Source: Hymenobacter metallilatus (GTDB lineage Bacteria > Bacteroidota > Bacteroidia > Cytophagales > Hymenobacteraceae). Taken from it: a DNA stretch of 64,000 nt. The DNA is taken from contig NZ_RWIS01000013.1 of NCBI RefSeq assembly GCF_003944705.1, positions 1-64,000 on the forward strand, written 5' to 3'. The notes beneath the pieces were generated by a model, which searched no databases, was not told the DNA's origin, and was given only the letters and a program-made list of their open reading frames with translations. A program made the position numbers and the translations under genes. Positions within the stretch are counted from its first letter, which is position 1, and each line of letters opens with the position of its first letter. Shown here piece after piece: positions 34,610 to 43,423 of the stretch.

Positions 34610-35449
34610 CTAGGCCATAACCGTGAGCAGCGAGTAGATGGGCTGCGTGAGAGCAGGCGGGCCATACAGCTGCAGGTATTGTACGGCCTCGGCCGGGGGC
34701 AGACTTTTGGTAAACAGCCGCCAGGCCACGGCCCCAGCCAGCTCAATGCGGCCCGTTACCGGACCGGTATACCCCTGCCCCAGCTCCCAATCGGCGGAAG
34801 TGCGGTGCAAAAACCAGGTAATGGGCACGGTACCCGTCAGCTGCACCTGCACCACAGTACCCGCGGGGGCCGCCACCGCCCGGTAATGGTGCGGCAGGGC
34901 CTGCAGGCAGGTTTCCAGAAAGGGCCGGTAGAGCTTGGGCTGCAGCAAGGCCTCCTCCTGCCCCACTGCCTGCCGGATCTGCTGCTGGTGGTGCCACTTT
35001 TCGGTGTACTCGCGGGCAATATGGAAATGATTGGTGGAGTGCTCCTCTCCTGCCCAGGCCACTGAAAACGCCGCCGGCGCAGTGGGATTCAGCTGCTGCA
35101 GGAAGGCCGTGTACTGGGGCCCGCTATATTCCAGCAACCCCAGCAGCACGACCGGACTCAGCCGCTGCCCCGCCTGCACCCAGGAGTGGTTGAGGTGGTT
35201 CAGGTAGCTCACCACATCGGCATAGGCTCCACTGGCCGGACCGGGTCCGGCAAAGTGTCCATCCCGCAGCAAAGAGAGGCTGCGCAGGCTACCATCCAGC
35301 AGGTGCAGCGCCACGTCCTGCACCGTCCAACCGGGGGCCAGCGTGGGCCGCTGCCAATCAGCGGGGGCAAGGCTGCGCAGCACCTCCAGCAGCAGGCGGT
35401 CCAGCTCCGGGAACAGCGGCAGGGTATCGGGGATAGAAACTGGGCGCAT
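34610..35449 (-). CDS. DinB/maleylpyruvate isomerase-like metal-dependent protein
   Basis: The 279-aa protein has the four-helix DinB-type N-terminal domain of the maleylpyruvate isomerase family: PGWTVQDVALHLLDGSLRS carries the first metal-binding His, and HIAREYTEKWHHQQQIRQAV the later ones. Family members are thiol-dependent transferases or isomerases using mycothiol, bacillithiol or glutathione. The thiol and substrate here are unknown. The C-terminal 80 residues form a separate beta-rich domain. There is no signal peptide. Confidence 0.75.
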   Translation of the reverse strand: MRPVSIPDTLPLFPELDRLLLEVLRSLAPADWQRPTLAPGWTVQDVALHLLDGSLRSLSLLRDGHFAGPGPASGAYADVVSYLNHLNHSWVQAGQRLSPVVLLGLLEYSGPQYTAFLQQLNPTAPAAFSVAWAGEEHSTNHFHIAREYTEKWHHQQQIRQAVGQEEALLQPKLYRPFLETCLQALPHHYRAVAAPAGTVVQVQLTGTVPITWFLHRTSADWELGQGYTGPVTGRIELAGAVAWRLFTKSLPPAEAVQYLQLYGPPALTQPIYSLLTVMA

Positions 35450-35525
35450 AAATAGTCAGCTGGTAAAAAACGGAAAGGCCACGCACTGCGGGGCGGGCCA
35501 CCGCCAGAACGTGTACCCAGAAGCG

Positions 35526-35599
35526 GTGCTTCGGCTCGCGCCAGCGGGTAATCAAGCCGCAACCAAAGAGCAGTACCCTTTGCACGCGAGCCGAAGCAC
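35526..35599. repeat. Inverted repeat downstream of trmB
   Basis: GTGCTTCGGCTCGCG (35526-35540) and CGCGAGCCGAAGCAC (35585-35599) are perfectly complementary. The element ends 3 bases from the trmB stop codon. Confidence 0.8.
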
Positions 35600-35602
35600 A
35601 GC

Positions 35603-36265
35603 CTAGCTTACCCGGAACTGCAGATACTTGATGGGCACTCCTACCGAGCGGTATTTGCGCTCGAAGGTAGTTTGGATATCCTCGGCGTGCGGGAGCAGCT
35701 CGGGCGTGGCGTACAGGTCCTTGGTGTGGGCTACCACGGTAGTACCGGGGCGCTGCTGCACGGTTTCCAGGGAGTAGTCGAACAGGTCCTCGTTGTCGGT
35801 TTTGAGGTGAATCAGGCCGCCGGGGCGCAGAATCTGCTGGTACAAGTCCAGGAAGCGCGGGGCGGTGAGGCGACGTTTGATGTCCCGGTCGCGGGGGCGC
35901 GGGTCAGGAAAGGTAATCCAGATTTCATGCAGCTCGCCGGGGGCAAAATGCGTGAGCAGGTCGTGGGCGCGGGTGCGGATAAAGCCCACGTTTGTCAGGC
36001 CCAGGGCCGCGGCCCGGGTGCTGCCCCGCCAGATTCTTTCCCCCTTAATATCGAGCCCCAGGAAGTTGCGCTCCGGGTACCGCTCGGCCAGGCCCACAGT
36101 GTACTCGCCCTTGCCACAGCCCACTTCCAGGGTAATGGGATGCGGGTTGTGAAAGAACGCCTGCTGCCAGCAGCCGCCCAACTGCTGGTAGGTGGCCTTG
36201 CCGGGTTCCACTACATCGGGCCGTTCGGCATTATCGGCAAAGCGCTTCAGTTTTACTCGACTCAC
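35603..36265 (-). CDS. trmB: tRNA (guanine-N7-)-methyltransferase
   Basis: TrmB (220 aa) makes m7G46 in tRNA. It is a Rossmann-fold SAM-dependent enzyme with EVGCGKGEYTVGLAERYP (SAM binding) and ITFPDPRPRDRDIKRRLT (substrate loop). The start codon is GTG at 36265, giving MSRVKLKRFADN, which matches the family N-terminus. An inverted-repeat element separates it from folC upstream. Confidence 0.95.
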   Translation of the reverse strand: MSRVKLKRFADNAERPDVVEPGKATYQQLGGCWQQAFFHNPHPITLEVGCGKGEYTVGLAERYPERNFLGLDIKGERIWRGSTRAAALGLTNVGFIRTRAHDLLTHFAPGELHEIWITFPDPRPRDRDIKRRLTAPRFLDLYQQILRPGGLIHLKTDNEDLFDYSLETVQQRPGTTVVAHTKDLYATPELLPHAEDIQTTFERKYRSVGVPIKYLQFRVS

Positions 36266-36268
36266 TCT

Positions 36269-36380
36269 ATTCGTTTTTGGTTGTTTGTTTTTCGTTGGTC
36301 GTCATTCGATTTTGGTAGTTGTAAACCGTGGATGCGCCTTGCAGCCCACGAAAAACGAATAACCAAAAACGAAAAACGAC
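36269..36380. repeat. Inverted-repeat element in the folC-trmB gap
   Basis: ATTCGTTTTTGGTTGTTTGT on the left is mirrored by ACGAATAACCAAAAACGAAA on the right. This is a third word family (CGTTTTTGGTT). The element starts 4 bases from the trmB start and ends 1 base from the folC stop. Confidence 0.85.
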
Positions 36381-36381
36381 T

Positions 36382-37683
36382 TTACAGCTCCTCGATTTCC
36401 GCTACCACAAAGGTACTGCCCCCGATGAAGACCACATCATCCGGGGCGGCAGCGGCGCGGGCGGCGGCCACGGCGGCCGGCACCGGGCCATACGCGCGGC
36501 CCCGCAGGCCCAATGCGGCGGCCCGCCCTGCCAGCTCGTCGGCCGGCAACGCCCGCGGAATGCTGGCCTGGCAGAAGTAGTAGGTGGCCTCCCGGGGCAG
36601 CAGGGCCAGCATCTTGCTCACGTCCTTGTCGTTCACCATGCCCAGCACCATGTGCAGGCGCCGGTACGGCAGCCGGGCCAGCTGCCCGGTAATGAAGCGG
36701 ATACCCGCCTCGTTGTGGCCCGTATCACACACGACCAGCGGCTGCCGCCCCAAAATGGTCCAGCGGCCCTTAAAACCAGTTAACTGCCGCACTTCCCGCA
36801 GGCCCTCCCGCACGGCCGCTTCCGGAATGGCAAAGCCCTGTTCGCGCAACTCCTCCACCACGGCCAGTACGCCAGGCAGGTTCAGGCGCTGGTAGTCGCC
36901 CACGAGGGCCAGCTCTAGGTCAGTAAGGTACGGCGCTTCGTTGCGCAGCACCTGAAGGCGCTGGGTAGGCTCGTCGGGGGCCGGTTCCTGGGTCAGCTCT
37001 ACCCGGAACTGCTCGTCGGCAAACTGCAGCTGGGCTGCTTCGGCGGCGGCTTTTTGGCGGAACACGTCGGCTACCTCGAGCTGGGTCTGGCTGATGATGG
37101 CGGGCACGCCAGGCTTGATGATGCCGGCTTTTTCGGCCGCAATGAGCGGCAGCGTTTCGCCCAGCAGGTTCTGGTGGTCGAGGCTGATGTTGGTGATGAG
37201 CGACACCAGCGGCCGGATGATGTTGGTGGAGTCAAGCCGCCCGCCCAGGCCCACTTCCACCACAGCCACGTCCACCTGCTGCTCGGCAAAATAGGCAAAA
37301 CACAAGGCCACGCACATTTCAAAAAACGAGGGCTGCACCTCATCAAACAGCCCCCGCCAGCGCGCTACCCACTGCACCAAGTAGTCGGGGTTCAGGTCCT
37401 GGCCGTTTACTTTAATGCGTTCCGTGAATTCCTTGAGGTGGGGCGAAGTGTAGAGGCCTACCTTGTAGCCGGCAGCCTGCAGAATGGCGGCCAGCAGGTT
37501 ACTGGAGCTGCCTTTGCCGTTAGTGCCGGCCACGTGCACGCAGCGCAGCCGCCGCTCGGGGTTGCCCATGGCCGCGGCCAGCGCCTCGGTGCGTTCCAGC
37601 CCCGGCTTGTACCCCGCCTCGCCCACCCGCTGGAACATGGGCAGCTGCTGATACAGAAAGTCGAGGGTTTGCTGGTAAGTCAT
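36382..37683 (-). CDS. folC: Folylpolyglutamate / dihydrofolate synthase
   Basis: FolC (433 aa) is a Mur-ligase-type enzyme that adds glutamate to folates. The P-loop VAGTNGKGSSSN, the PSFFEMCVALCF segment, GLGGRLDSTNII and EKAGIIKPGVPAI are all present, followed by the C-terminal domain with CDTGHNEAG. The ATG at 37683 is preferred; it lies 25 bases downstream of an exact TACCTTTG box. Confidence 0.95.
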   Translation of the reverse strand: MTYQQTLDFLYQQLPMFQRVGEAGYKPGLERTEALAAAMGNPERRLRCVHVAGTNGKGSSSNLLAAILQAAGYKVGLYTSPHLKEFTERIKVNGQDLNPDYLVQWVARWRGLFDEVQPSFFEMCVALCFAYFAEQQVDVAVVEVGLGGRLDSTNIIRPLVSLITNISLDHQNLLGETLPLIAAEKAGIIKPGVPAIISQTQLEVADVFRQKAAAEAAQLQFADEQFRVELTQEPAPDEPTQRLQVLRNEAPYLTDLELALVGDYQRLNLPGVLAVVEELREQGFAIPEAAVREGLREVRQLTGFKGRWTILGRQPLVVCDTGHNEAGIRFITGQLARLPYRRLHMVLGMVNDKDVSKMLALLPREATYYFCQASIPRALPADELAGRAAALGLRGRAYGPVPAAVAAARAAAAPDDVVFIGGSTFVVAEIEEL

Positions 37684-37707
37684 CGGGGAAAACACGCGGG
37701 TGGACTG

Positions 37708-37715
37708 CAAAGGTA
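37708..37715 (-). promoter_or_regulatory. -7 box TACCTTTG of folC
   Basis: Exact TAnnTTTG match on the minus strand, 25 bases upstream of the ATG. Confidence 0.55.
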
Positions 37716-37806
37716 GCCGACTCCACCACTCCCCGGCAGTCCTGGCAACGCAAAAGCGCCACCCCGTTGCCGGAGCGGCGCTTCACACTATGGGCCTGGC
37801 CGCGCC

Positions 37807-38685
37807 CTAGCGCACCGTGAAGCGGAAGGTGTAGAAGCCGGTAGCCCCACCCTCCGCCGAGCTGGTCCGGCGGAATTCCAGCTTCAGCAACTCGTCCCGG
37901 CAAGCCCGTTCCTGGGCCGCCGATACCGTGCCGGATACCTTCGTCACGGACTCGACTTCCCCATCAGCGTTGATCTTGATTTTGAAGCGGACGGAGCCCG
38001 AGTTGTTGTCCAGCGCGGCCACACTGGGCTTGCTGACGATGGCCCAGCCGGCCATTTCCAGCCCCCCGCTGCCGGGGCTGGTGCCGCGGCCGCCGCTGCC
38101 CGGCTCGCCGGAGTAGGCCGTGCCGCCGTAGGTGCCGCGCGGGTCGCCCTTGTCGCCCAAGGTACCGGGGTTGTCGCCGTTGTTGTTGCCGGTGGGCGCG
38201 TTGCTGGTGCCGTTCACGCCGTTGCCCCCGCCCTCGGCGCGGTTAGCGCGGGGCGTGAACACGGCCCGCTGGTCCACTTTGGGACGGGGTGGTTCGGGCT
38301 TCACTTCCTCGCGCGGCGGAGCGGGTTTTTCAACGGGAGGGGCCGTTACGGGGCTTTCCTCGGCCTCACTGGTCACCACCCGGGCCTCGCTGGGTGGGGT
38401 CGGGTCGGGCTGGGCGGTGGGCTGCGGGGGCGTGGGGTCGGGCTGGGCAGCGGGCGGGCGGCTGTCCTCCCGGTTCTGCGACTCGTTGGCCGGGGCCTGG
38501 CTCTGGATGTCGCCCGAGCCGACTTCGTCCACGCCGTAGTTTAGTTCCACCCCGTCGCCACCCAGGGCTTCCAGCGGCGGATCGGGGCCTTTGAAGACGG
38601 TGAAGATGAACAGCGCCGCCAGGGCCGCGTGCAGGACCACGGTGCCAATCAGGGCCTCCCGCCGATGTTCTTCCCGGTATTCCAT
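37807..38685 (-). CDS. TonB-like energy transducer
   Basis: The 292-aa protein has one N-terminal membrane span (LIGTVVLHAALAALFIFTVF), a Pro/Glu/Lys-rich spacer (about residues 70-155), a Gly/Asn-rich stretch (about 165-210) and a TonB-C-like end (SVRFKIKINADGEVESVTKV). It would span the periplasm and transmit energy from ExbB-ExbD to outer-membrane receptors. The exbD and exbB genes lie directly upstream. The Gly-rich insert is longer than usual. A TolA-like role is an alternative. Confidence 0.85.
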   Translation of the reverse strand: MEYREEHRREALIGTVVLHAALAALFIFTVFKGPDPPLEALGGDGVELNYGVDEVGSGDIQSQAPANESQNREDSRPPAAQPDPTPPQPTAQPDPTPPSEARVVTSEAEESPVTAPPVEKPAPPREEVKPEPPRPKVDQRAVFTPRANRAEGGGNGVNGTSNAPTGNNNGDNPGTLGDKGDPRGTYGGTAYSGEPGSGGRGTSPGSGGLEMAGWAIVSKPSVAALDNNSGSVRFKIKINADGEVESVTKVSGTVSAAQERACRDELLKLEFRRTSSAEGGATGFYTFRFTVR

Positions 38686-38710
38686 GGTTGATTTTCGTTG
38701 GTTGCTGAAC

Positions 38711-38830
38711 GTCATTCCGAGCGAAGGCGGAGCCGGAGCCGAGGAATCTCGCGTGCTGACGTTGCCAAAGTAATCAGATTACTAACGAGCGAGATTCCTC
38801 GGCTCCGGCTCCGCCTTCGCTCGGAATGAC
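38711..38830. repeat. Inverted-repeat element in the exbD-tonB gap (42-bp perfect arms)
   Basis: The arms 38711-38752 and 38789-38830 are exactly complementary over 42 bases, starting GTCATTCCGAGCGAAGGC. They flank a 36-base loop. It is the longest perfect member of the GTCAT family here and is related to the element at 52641. Confidence 0.95.
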
Positions 38831-38858
38831 GGGCTATCATTTACGTCCAATGACTGCG

Positions 38859-39263
38859 CTACTTCCCCTGCTGAGCCTGCGTGGCCATCACCATCTTAAT
38901 CTTGAGGCGGTTGCCGATTTCGAGGATGTCCACCAGCTTCTGCACGTTCAGGGAAGCATCTACGCGCAGCACGGCCGTAGGGCTCTCCAGGCCCTGAATG
39001 CGGCGCTGCAATTCCCCCTCCAGCTGCTGGGCGCTGGTGGGCTGGCGGTCAATAAAATACGCCCCGCTGGCATCCACCGACACGGTAATGGGCTGCTTCA
39101 TCATCTGCTTGCTGCTTTTGGCGCTGGGCAGCATGAGCTTGATGATGTTGGGGTTCACCATCGTCGACACAATCAGGAAGAACAGCATCAAAAAGAACAT
39201 GATGTCGTTCATCGAGCCCGTCTCGACGTGGGAGGAAAGCTTACGACGCCGGCTGAGGTCCAT
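38859..39263 (-). CDS. exbD: ExbD/TolR biopolymer transport protein
   Basis: The 134-aa protein has a short cytoplasmic N-terminus (MDLSRRRKLSSHVETGSMND), one membrane span with the functional Asp just before it (NDIMFFLMLFFLIVSTMV), and a periplasmic domain. It forms the proton channel with ExbB. It lies between exbB and tonB, each gap containing an inverted-repeat element. Confidence 0.93.
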   Translation of the reverse strand: MDLSRRRKLSSHVETGSMNDIMFFLMLFFLIVSTMVNPNIIKLMLPSAKSSKQMMKQPITVSVDASGAYFIDRQPTSAQQLEGELQRRIQGLESPTAVLRVDASLNVQKLVDILEIGNRLKIKMVMATQAQQGK

Positions 39264-39265
39264 GC

Positions 39266-39354
39266 GGTGAAATTGTGAAAGGTGAAGTTGTGAAAGAGAA
39301 AAGCGTAAAATGAGTTAGTAGTCAATTCACAACTTCACCTTTCACCATTTCACC
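39266..39354. repeat. Inverted-repeat element in the exbB-exbD gap (29-base arms)
   Basis: GGTGAAATTGTGAAAGGTGA starts a 29-base arm matched by 39326-39354 with one mismatch. The element fills the gap from 2 bases after the exbD start to 1 base before the exbB stop. The TGAAGTTGTGAA words recur at holA/tyrS. Confidence 0.9.
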
Positions 39355-39355
39355 T

Positions 39356-40090
39356 CTAGTTGTCCTGAAGAATGTCCATGAATTCGATGGCCGAGTTTTC
39401 CATGCGAAAAACCATGCGCTCCACCATGATGCTGAGCCAGTGGTAGCCTACGTGGGCAATGATACCCACGATGAGGCCGGCCGCGGAGGTCACCATCTTC
39501 GTGTACAGACCACCCGAAATCTGGGCAATGCCAAAGTCGCCGGTGGAGCTGATGGCGTAGAAGATTTTGATAACCCCGATGATGGTACCCACGAAGCCGA
39601 GCATGGGGGCCACGCCCGCAATAATGCCCAGCACGTTGATATTCTTCTCGAGGCGGGCAATTTCAATTTTGCCCACGTTTTCCACGCTGGTTTCGATTTC
39701 CTTAAGCGGCAGGCCAATCCGGCGGATACCTTTCTCAATCATGCGGGCCAGGGGCGTGGAGTTTTGGGCGCAGAGCATTTTGGCCCCCTGCAGGTCCCCT
39801 TTCACCATCAGGTTCCGGATGCCGGGCATAAACGACTCGGGCACGGCCCCCGCCTTACGGATGGTGATGTAGCGCTCCAGGATGATGTAAATAGAAACGA
39901 AGGAGAGCAGAAACAGCGGCACCATAATCCAGCCTCCGGCCAGAATCAGGTCGATGAGCGAGAGGCCGGGGGCGGCGGCGGCAGCGGCGTTGGCGGCCGT
40001 AGCCGCGGAGTCGGCAGCGGCGGCAGGCGTAGCGGCGGGTGCCGCGTCGCCAACCTGAAGTTGCAGCAGCAAGGAAAGCAGGTGCGTCAT
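39356..40090 (-). CDS. exbB: ExbB/TolQ/MotA proton channel protein
   Basis: The 244-aa protein has three hydrophobic segments, the MotA/TolQ/ExbB core (GLPLKEIETSVENVGKIEIA, then VAPMLGFVGTIIGVIKIFYA), and an N-terminal Ala-rich extension after a first hydrophobic segment. It provides the proton-motive force input for TonB. It is the first gene of the exbB-exbD-tonB set. Confidence 0.93.
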   Translation of the reverse strand: MTHLLSLLLQLQVGDAAPAATPAAAADSAATAANAAAAAAPGLSLIDLILAGGWIMVPLFLLSFVSIYIILERYITIRKAGAVPESFMPGIRNLMVKGDLQGAKMLCAQNSTPLARMIEKGIRRIGLPLKEIETSVENVGKIEIARLEKNINVLGIIAGVAPMLGFVGTIIGVIKIFYAISSTGDFGIAQISGGLYTKMVTSAAGLIVGIIAHVGYHWLSIMVERMVFRMENSAIEFMDILQDN

Positions 40091-40201
40091 GCGGGAGAGA
40101 AAGGATAAAGCAAAAGAAAAGCTAAAACACCAAGGCCCTAAGTAGGTAACCCTGAGCGTTCTAGCTTTTCACCAATGCGTACAAGTAAGTCAAGTGGGAG
40201 A

Positions 40202-41383
40202 CTAGTAATTTTTGATCCACAGGTCGCCCATGCGCTTGCGCAGGATACTGGCCTGCCGGTCAGCCGAAGCCCGGTCCGGGTAGTCAGCTACCGAGAGCAT
40301 ATACTGGCGGCTGCCGGGCGCGGGCAGAATCACGCGGGCCGGATGGCCCAGCCGCACCAGCGCCTGGCGGCCTTTTTCGGCGTTGGCGAGGCTGGTGTAG
40401 GAGCCTGCCACGATGAAGTAACGACCCGTACGGCTTTTAATTGTCGAGGAAGCGGCCCCGTTGGTTGCATTGGTGGCCGCTGCTTTTTCCCAGCCCGGCG
40501 CTTTAGGGGCCGGCTTGGCAGCAGCTTTGCTTTTCACGGTTTGCACTGCGGGCTTAGCAGCCGGTTTGGCTACCACGGTGGCCACTACTGCCGGACGGGC
40601 TACCACCACGGGCTGGGTAGCGGGCGTTTTGGTCACTTCCGCCACCGCCTTGGCTGGCGTTGCAACACGGGGCGTAGGCGTGGCAGCCAGTTCCGAAGCA
40701 GGATTGCCCAGTGCCGCCTGCTGGCTTAGCACCGGCGCAGCAACCGGCGCAGTGGCCGCGGCGGCAGCTGCCCCGGACGTAATCGGCAGGCGCAGCTGCT
40801 CGGGCAGATAGCCGAACATGTCGGCAAAAAAGTAATTGGCCGACAGCACCAGCCCGGCAATTGCCACTGTGCTTACTGCGCGAAAAGCACGCGCCACTTT
40901 TTTGGAGCGGGAGGCGGCCAGCATAGGTGCTGCGGAGGGCCGCTCCCGGGCCAGCAGGGCATCGGTGGCGCGTACCGGCCGCGACACCAGCTCGGGCAGG
41001 CCGAAGCTGGCATTCAACAGATTTTGCGCGCCGGTATATTCAAATTCCAGCCCCCGGCCGGGGGCACGGCGGAATACGCCCACCCCACTTAGCTCGGTCC
41101 GGAGGCCGCTTTCCAGTTCCTGCTCCATCCGCAGCACGGCCTCGCGCACCAGCTGCCGGGCCTGGGCCGTGCTGATGTTGAGCTGGGCGCTCAAGGCATC
41201 TACCAGTAGCCCATCGTTGCGGGTAAGCGACTGGTTAAACGCCACACGCTTGGCCGGAGGTGCCAGCGTATGCCGCACCGGATGAATCTGGGCGGGCGCA
41301 TAGTCAGCAATCAGGCCCCCAAAATCAGGAATAATGACGCAGTCATGGTTCCGGAGCAAGGTGCGGATATGGTCAGAAAGCAT
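40202..41383 (-). CDS. HU-CCDC81-type N-terminal and SPOR C-terminal domain protein
   Basis: The 393-aa protein begins with two small domains of the prokaryotic HU-CCDC81 type: residues about 1-60 (LLRNHDCVIIPDFGGLIADY) and about 60-125 (LVREAVLRMEQELESGL). A membrane span follows (about residues 168-190), then an Ala/Thr/Val-rich linker and a C-terminal SPOR domain (GRYFIVAGSYTSLANAEKGR), which binds denuded peptidoglycan at division sites. The topology places the HU-like part in the cytoplasm and SPOR in the periplasm. Such proteins are typical of Bacteroidota; a link between nucleoid and cell wall is a hypothesis. Confidence 0.85.
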   Translation of the reverse strand: MLSDHIRTLLRNHDCVIIPDFGGLIADYAPAQIHPVRHTLAPPAKRVAFNQSLTRNDGLLVDALSAQLNISTAQARQLVREAVLRMEQELESGLRTELSGVGVFRRAPGRGLEFEYTGAQNLLNASFGLPELVSRPVRATDALLARERPSAAPMLAASRSKKVARAFRAVSTVAIAGLVLSANYFFADMFGYLPEQLRLPITSGAAAAAATAPVAAPVLSQQAALGNPASELAATPTPRVATPAKAVAEVTKTPATQPVVVARPAVVATVVAKPAAKPAVQTVKSKAAAKPAPKAPGWEKAAATNATNGAASSTIKSRTGRYFIVAGSYTSLANAEKGRQALVRLGHPARVILPAPGSRQYMLSVADYPDRASADRQASILRKRMGDLWIKNY

Positions 41384-41439
41384 TCGGTTGCGGGTACTGG
41401 TAAGAAGAAAACGCCGGACGGAAACGAAAGCAACCCCCA

Positions 41440-41536
41440 GTCATGCTGAGCGAAGCGCAGGACCTTGCCCAGTGGGAAAGCCGCATTGCTACAGCTGTTC
41501 TACCGGGGTAATGTCCTGCGCTTCGCTCAGGATGAC
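41440..41536. repeat. Inverted-repeat element downstream of the beta-barrel gene
   Basis: GTCATGCTGAGCGAAGCG starts a 24-base arm (41440-41463) matched by 41513-41536 with one mismatch. GTCAT family. Confidence 0.9.
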
Positions 41537-41577
41537 AGAAGGTTAGTCAGGTAGTGCCGCATTACATCAGCGCCAGA

Positions 41578-43269
41578 TTAAAAGTCATAGGTGACACCGG
41601 CCAGCACGTTAATTCCCTTCACCGGGTAGTTCAGGAACCGCTCGTACTTGCGGCCAATGAGGTTGTTGCCCAAAGCAAAGATGGACAGATTTTCCATAAT
41701 GCGGTAATCAGCCCGCAGATTCAGGTCGATTACACTGTCGGTGGGGCGCACGGATTCGCGGTACGGCAGGCCCGCGCCGGTGGGGCGCAGCAGGCCCGTG
41801 CCGTAGCTGGAGCTGTAGGTGTACAGCTCGCCGCCCACCAGCAGCTTGTCGTAGAAATTATACGACCCAAAAAGCACCGACTGGAAGGCCGGGCGGTGGA
41901 AAGCTTCGGCCAGCGTCTTCACGTTGTAGCCGTTGTAGTCGGCCTTAAAGCCCAGGCGGAACTGCTCGGCGGCGTTGTAAATGATTTCGCCGTGCACGTT
42001 TACCAGCTGGGTGGCTTTCTTATCGTACACCAGATCAAACTTGCTGGAGTCGCGGCGGGAGTTGTTGTAGAAGTACAGGTTCCGGTCGTTGCTGAGCGTC
42101 ACGCGGGCATTTACTTCCAGGGCCCGGGCCGGCGTGGCTTGGAAGCCGAAGTAGAGCGTGGGCCCGCGGCGGGTGTCGGCCACGCGCACGTTGGGGGCCA
42201 GCCAGGGGTTTTCGGTGGTCAGGTCGTAGAGCGTCACGCGCTGGATGGCGCCGCCCAGGCCCGCGTAGGCCACGAATTTATCCTCCGTTACAGTGTAAGC
42301 CGCCCGGATGGCCGGGTAGGCGTTGAACTGCCGGGCGTTGCCGATGGTGTCGCCGGTGTAGCCCAGCGTGGCTCCTACCGACAGGGCCAGCCGGTCCAGG
42401 GTCAGCTCGTAAGCGGGCGTAACCTGCACGAAGGGCCGGCTCACAGTGAGCGAGTCCTTGTGGGAGATAAACGACACGTCGCCGTTGACGCTCACCCGGC
42501 TGGTTTCGCCCAGCGTGTAGCCCGAGCGCAGGGTAGCGTACACGTTGCTTTCCCGGGCGTTGTAGAAGTCTGACCAATAGTTAAAGCCCAGGCCGAAGTC
42601 GTACTGAAAAGCGGCGTCTTTGGCCCGGTTGCGGGCGTACACCTTGATGGCGGCGCGCTTGAATACCTGCTTGATGCTGTCTTCCTTGGGTAGTTGAGGC
42701 ACATTACGGTTGTAGCCGTAGAAGTTGTACCGCTCCCGTCCCACATCAATTTTAGCACCCAGCACCAGCGGGCCCTGGTAGGTTTCGCCGTTCAGGCCCA
42801 GGCTGGTCTGGCTCTGGCGGGAGTTCTGCTTGTCAACAGCCCCGCGCGAGGACGAGAGGTGTTTGAAATCGAGGCCGTAGCTGCCAGCTTCGGAGCGGGT
42901 GTTGTGCAGGTAGGCCCGACCGTAGGCGGTACCGTAGTTGCCCAGGGCCGCCTTGAGGTAGTTGCCGGTAAGCGGGGCCAACTCCTCCTGCCGGATGGTA
43001 AGCACCCGCACCGAGGGGTTGAGCTTATCAGCAGGGAGGCGGAAATCGGAAAAGGAATAATTGACGGGCTCCGTGGATTTGGCAGGAGCCTCAATTTTTA
43101 CCTTCTCAAAATTGCGGGTGGCCTCGGGCAGCTCGTTCACCCGCTCCTTCACAATCTCAATTTCGGCATCCTCAATCTTGCCGCGCGTCTTCTGCGCCCA
43201 GGCATCGGTACCGTGGGCGGTGGCAGTCAGCAGGGCCGCAGCGGCCAGCAGTTTCGACGAATGTGTCAT
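41578..43269 (-). CDS. Outer-membrane beta-barrel protein, TonB-receptor-like without plug
   Basis: The 563-aa protein has a signal peptide (MTHSSKLLAAAALLTATAHG) and ends in a barrel-type aromatic residue (GVTYDF). Its alternating strands and the C-terminal block resemble the barrel half of TonB receptors, but no plug domain is seen; residues 25-90 are a short polar leader. It is encoded just downstream of the large TPR gene and upstream of the SPOR and exbBD-tonB genes on the same strand. A role with the TPR protein is plausible. No ligand can be named. Confidence 0.8.
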   Translation of the reverse strand: MTHSSKLLAAAALLTATAHGTDAWAQKTRGKIEDAEIEIVKERVNELPEATRNFEKVKIEAPAKSTEPVNYSFSDFRLPADKLNPSVRVLTIRQEELAPLTGNYLKAALGNYGTAYGRAYLHNTRSEAGSYGLDFKHLSSSRGAVDKQNSRQSQTSLGLNGETYQGPLVLGAKIDVGRERYNFYGYNRNVPQLPKEDSIKQVFKRAAIKVYARNRAKDAAFQYDFGLGFNYWSDFYNARESNVYATLRSGYTLGETSRVSVNGDVSFISHKDSLTVSRPFVQVTPAYELTLDRLALSVGATLGYTGDTIGNARQFNAYPAIRAAYTVTEDKFVAYAGLGGAIQRVTLYDLTTENPWLAPNVRVADTRRGPTLYFGFQATPARALEVNARVTLSNDRNLYFYNNSRRDSSKFDLVYDKKATQLVNVHGEIIYNAAEQFRLGFKADYNGYNVKTLAEAFHRPAFQSVLFGSYNFYDKLLVGGELYTYSSSYGTGLLRPTGAGLPYRESVRPTDSVIDLNLRADYRIMENLSIFALGNNLIGRKYERFLNYPVKGINVLAGVTYDF

Positions 43270-43382
43270 TCTATCTGGGAAACTCAAGTGAGTAGGAAAG
43301 TCAGGATTCAGGCCCGTTAGAAGCTTGTCACTTCTCCCCTACTACTCAGGATTTATTTCTTATTATCAACCAATTACTACGT

Positions 43383-43419
43383 GCAACATCAAGCAGTGCT
43401 TACAGCTGCTTGATGTTGC
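43383..43419 (-). terminator. Hairpin between the TPR gene and the beta-barrel gene
   Basis: GCAACATCAAGCAG and CTGCTTGATGTTGC form a perfect 14-bp stem with a 9-base loop, 4 bases past the TPR stop. There is no clear T-run, so it may be a processing or stability hairpin rather than a terminator. Confidence 0.65.
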
Positions 43420-43423
43420 GCCG

